Positions 62,366 through 64,000 of a stretch of DNA of 64,000 bases are shown piece by piece. The position numbers and the translations under genes were made by a program. The stretch covers positions 3,224,001 through 3,288,000 of the forward strand of contig NZ_CP129111.1 of assembly GCF_030407165.1 (NCBI RefSeq). The letters run 5' to 3'. Under the pieces are notes generated by a model. The model saw nothing but the letters and a program-made list of their open reading frames with translations, was not told where the DNA came from and did no database searches. The DNA comes from Fontisubflavum oceani. GTDB taxonomy: Bacteria > Pseudomonadota > Alphaproteobacteria > Rhodobacterales > Rhodobacteraceae. The stretch's first letter is position 1; every line of letters starts with the position of its first letter.

Positions 62366-63528
62366 ATGGCAGACGGCCCGCCCCCGCCCCGCCGACCGAG
62401 GAACATCGGTTTCCCTGCGACAATTGCGGCGCCGACTTCCGCTTTGACCCGGAAGCCGGGCGGCTTGTCTGCGACCATTGCGGCAATGAGCAAGAGATCG
62501 AGGGGCCGGGCGGCCCCTGGGACAATGGCGCGATCCGCGAGTTGGATTTCCGCGACGCGATAGAGAACCAGCTTCCGGCGCAGGAGATGGAGGAAACCCG
62601 GGTTCTGCAATGCCCCAATTGCGGTGCGCAGGTCGAGTTCAGCGCCGATATCCACGCCAAAGAATGCCCGTTTTGCGCGACACCCGTCGTCACCGATACC
62701 GGGACGCATCGGCATATCAAGCCCAAAGGTGTCATCCCGTTCAAACTGGACGAAGAGGCCGCGCGCGATGCCATGACCACATGGCTGGGCAAGCTCTGGT
62801 TCGCGCCAAATGGGCTTAAGGAATATGCCCGTAAGGGCCGCAAACTCGACGGTATCTACAGCCCCTATTGGACCTTCGATGCCGATACGAACACACGTTA
62901 TTCTGGCCGACGCGGCACCTATTATTATGTCTCGGTGCCCGATGGCAAAGGCGGCACCAGGCGCGAACGGCGTGTCCGTTGGCGCCCGGTTTCGGGCCGC
63001 GTCAGCCGGTTTTTCGACGATGTGCTGGTCCTTGCCTCGCGCAGCTTGCCGAAACGCTACACCGACCGTTTGGCCCCTTGGAACCTCTCCGAGCTTGACG
63101 CTTATGCCCCTGAATTCCTGGCCGGGTTTCGGGCCGAGGGGTACACGGTCGACCTGCAAGAGGGCAAAGACGAAGCCAAAGAGATCATGGAGCAGACGAT
63201 CCGCCAGGATATCCGCCGCGATATTGGCGGCGATCTGCAACAGATCACTCAGATGCACGCGCAGCTGAGCCGCGTCACTTTCAAACACATCCTCCTGCCG
63301 GTTTGGCTTGCTGCCTACAAATACCGCGAGAAAAGCTATCGCTTCGTGGTCAATGGACAGACCGGCAAGGTGCAGGGCGAGCGCCCCTATTCCGCTTGGA
63401 AAATCGCCTTTGCCGTGCTGATCGCCCTGATCCTCATCGCGGGCGGCGCGTATCTTTATAGCGTCTATGGCGAAGGGGGCAGCGGGCAGCTTTTGCCCGC
63501 TGGCGGTCTCAGTCTCGAGACCAAATAA
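62366..63528 (+). CDS. Zinc-ribbon membrane protein (YdjG-like), frame broken once near the start
   Basis: About 387 residues from ATG 62366 when a C is restored in the run 62387-62390 (MADGPPPPPPTEEHRFPCDN). No alternative start lies in the correct frame upstream. Four Cys pairs form two zinc ribbons: CDNCGADFR, CDHCGNEQE, CPNCGAQVE, CPFCATPVV. Then a TYYYVSVPDGKGGTRRERRV, VLVLASRSLPKRY region and a single C-terminal membrane helix IAFAVLIALILIAGGAYLY. It pairs with the SPFH-GYF protein as YdjG pairs with YdjI in Bacillus. It is convergent with hsp20, 11 bp apart. Confidence 0.84.
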
Positions 63529-63539
63529 GCGGTGGCGCC

Positions 63540-63959
63540 TTAGCCGCGCTTGATCGTGACTTTTTGCGTGCCCTCATCAGGGACCGGCGCGATCTTCTGC
63601 ACTGTAATGGTCAGAACACCATCCTTAAGATCGGCCGAAACGCCGCCGGAATCCGCATCGGGCGGCAGGCGAAAGCTCCGCGAAAACGCCCCGTATTCCC
63701 GTTCGCTGAAATACCAGGTCTCGCCCTTCTCTTCGCGCTGCGATTTCTTCTCGCCCTTCACGGTGATGACGCCATCAGCGACAGAGAGGTCTATGTCACT
63801 GTCATCGACCCCTGGCAGTTCCATGACGATCTTGTAGGCATCGCCATTGGTCGCGGCCTCCGATGCGGGCGCAAACCAATCCGCTACTCGCGCGCCCATT
63901 GTGCGAAAAGGATCATAAAGTGAGGGCCAAAAACCTGTGGTGTGAGATTTCTCGACCAT
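63540..63959 (-). CDS. Small heat-shock protein (Hsp20/alpha-crystallin)
   Basis: 139 residues from ATG 63959, preceded by AGGAGGCGATC. Alpha-crystallin domain: YKIVMELPGVDDSDIDLSVA, GVITVKGEKKSQREEKGETW, SREYGAFSRSFRLPPDADSG, then the final DGVLTITVQK (A-x-x-x-n-G-V-L beta-strand). It is an ATP-independent holdase for unfolded proteins. It faces the zinc-ribbon gene of the stress cluster in convergent orientation, which may be chance or a shared stress logic. Confidence 0.95.
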   Translation of the reverse strand: MVEKSHTTGFWPSLYDPFRTMGARVADWFAPASEAATNGDAYKIVMELPGVDDSDIDLSVADGVITVKGEKKSQREEKGETWYFSEREYGAFSRSFRLPPDADSGGVSADLKDGVLTITVQKIAPVPDEGTQKVTIKRG

Positions 63960-64000
63960 GATCGCCTCCTCAGTTCGGTCAAACTCTCTGTACGCGAAAG

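Overview
The window looks like a chromosomal segment of an alphaproteobacterium of the Rhodobacteraceae (Roseobacter-type). Reasons: high GC, very tight gene packing with ATGA/TGATG overlaps, the ccmA-B-C-D-G order known from Rhodobacter (helABCDX), an SdhE-XRE pair, a divergent bolA/J-domain pair, a SAM-II riboswitch before metZ, and many small secreted proteins of the kind carried by this family. I see no rRNA, tRNA, CRISPR array, integrase or insertion sequence. No species is claimed.

Layout. 1-3859: glycan-decorating glycosyltransferases (GT25, GT4, GT4, GT25 on the minus strand, with a divergent GT25). 3847-8189: an SDR oxidoreductase, dimethylarginine dimethylaminohydrolase and aconitase, the last with a strong terminator. 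8425-11234: cytochrome c maturation genes ccmABCDG. 11470-18057: a MarR regulator and a giant Ig-like repeat autotransporter of about 1980 residues. 18221-23252: sdhE, an XRE regulator, aspartate aminotransferase, a tiny secreted Cys protein, a VOC protein, purB, and two small conserved genes. 23331-26061: an accessory-looking stretch with an AT-richer lipoprotein, an almost empty 640 bp, and a CAP-domain/RTX secreted protein. 26062-33678: a methyltransferase with divergent LysR, a secreted TPR protein, FliG, and a ligase-associated exonuclease / signal-peptidase-like / ATP-dependent DNA ligase operon. 33675-41645: HIT, a class I amidohydrolase (PuuD type), RidA, a GlcG-like protein, malate synthase G, aminopeptidase N and a DUF1624 membrane protein. 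41772-50650: an acyltransferase, DUF2244, two paralogous transglycosylase-like proteins, gatB, DUF4177, bolA, a J-domain protein, a flavoprotein and trkH. 50882-51906: two tandem Tat-exported repeat proteins of unknown function. 51934-57792: a hypothetical gene, folE2, a glutamine amidotransferase, metZ with SAM-II riboswitch, a hydrolase and a GST. 57953-63528: a co-directional envelope-stress-type cluster (29-residue membrane peptide, XpaC, TelA, DUF2927 lipoprotein, SPFH-GYF, zinc-ribbon membrane protein), then an Hsp20 gene on the other strand.

The main caveat is sequence quality. I count 14 single-base frame breaks in ten genes, including housekeeping genes (ccmB, metZ). About half lie in runs of four or more G or C, most are one-base losses, and the protein continues perfectly in another frame after each. 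I treat these as probable sequence or assembly errors and give the reconstructed gene span in each case.

The parts most worth follow-up are the TelA/XpaC/SPFH/zinc-ribbon cluster, the pair of Tat-exported repeat proteins (core TDxDNGxITDPGGxGRG), a signal-peptidase-like protein that has lost both catalytic residues inside a DNA ligase operon, and the giant adhesin.
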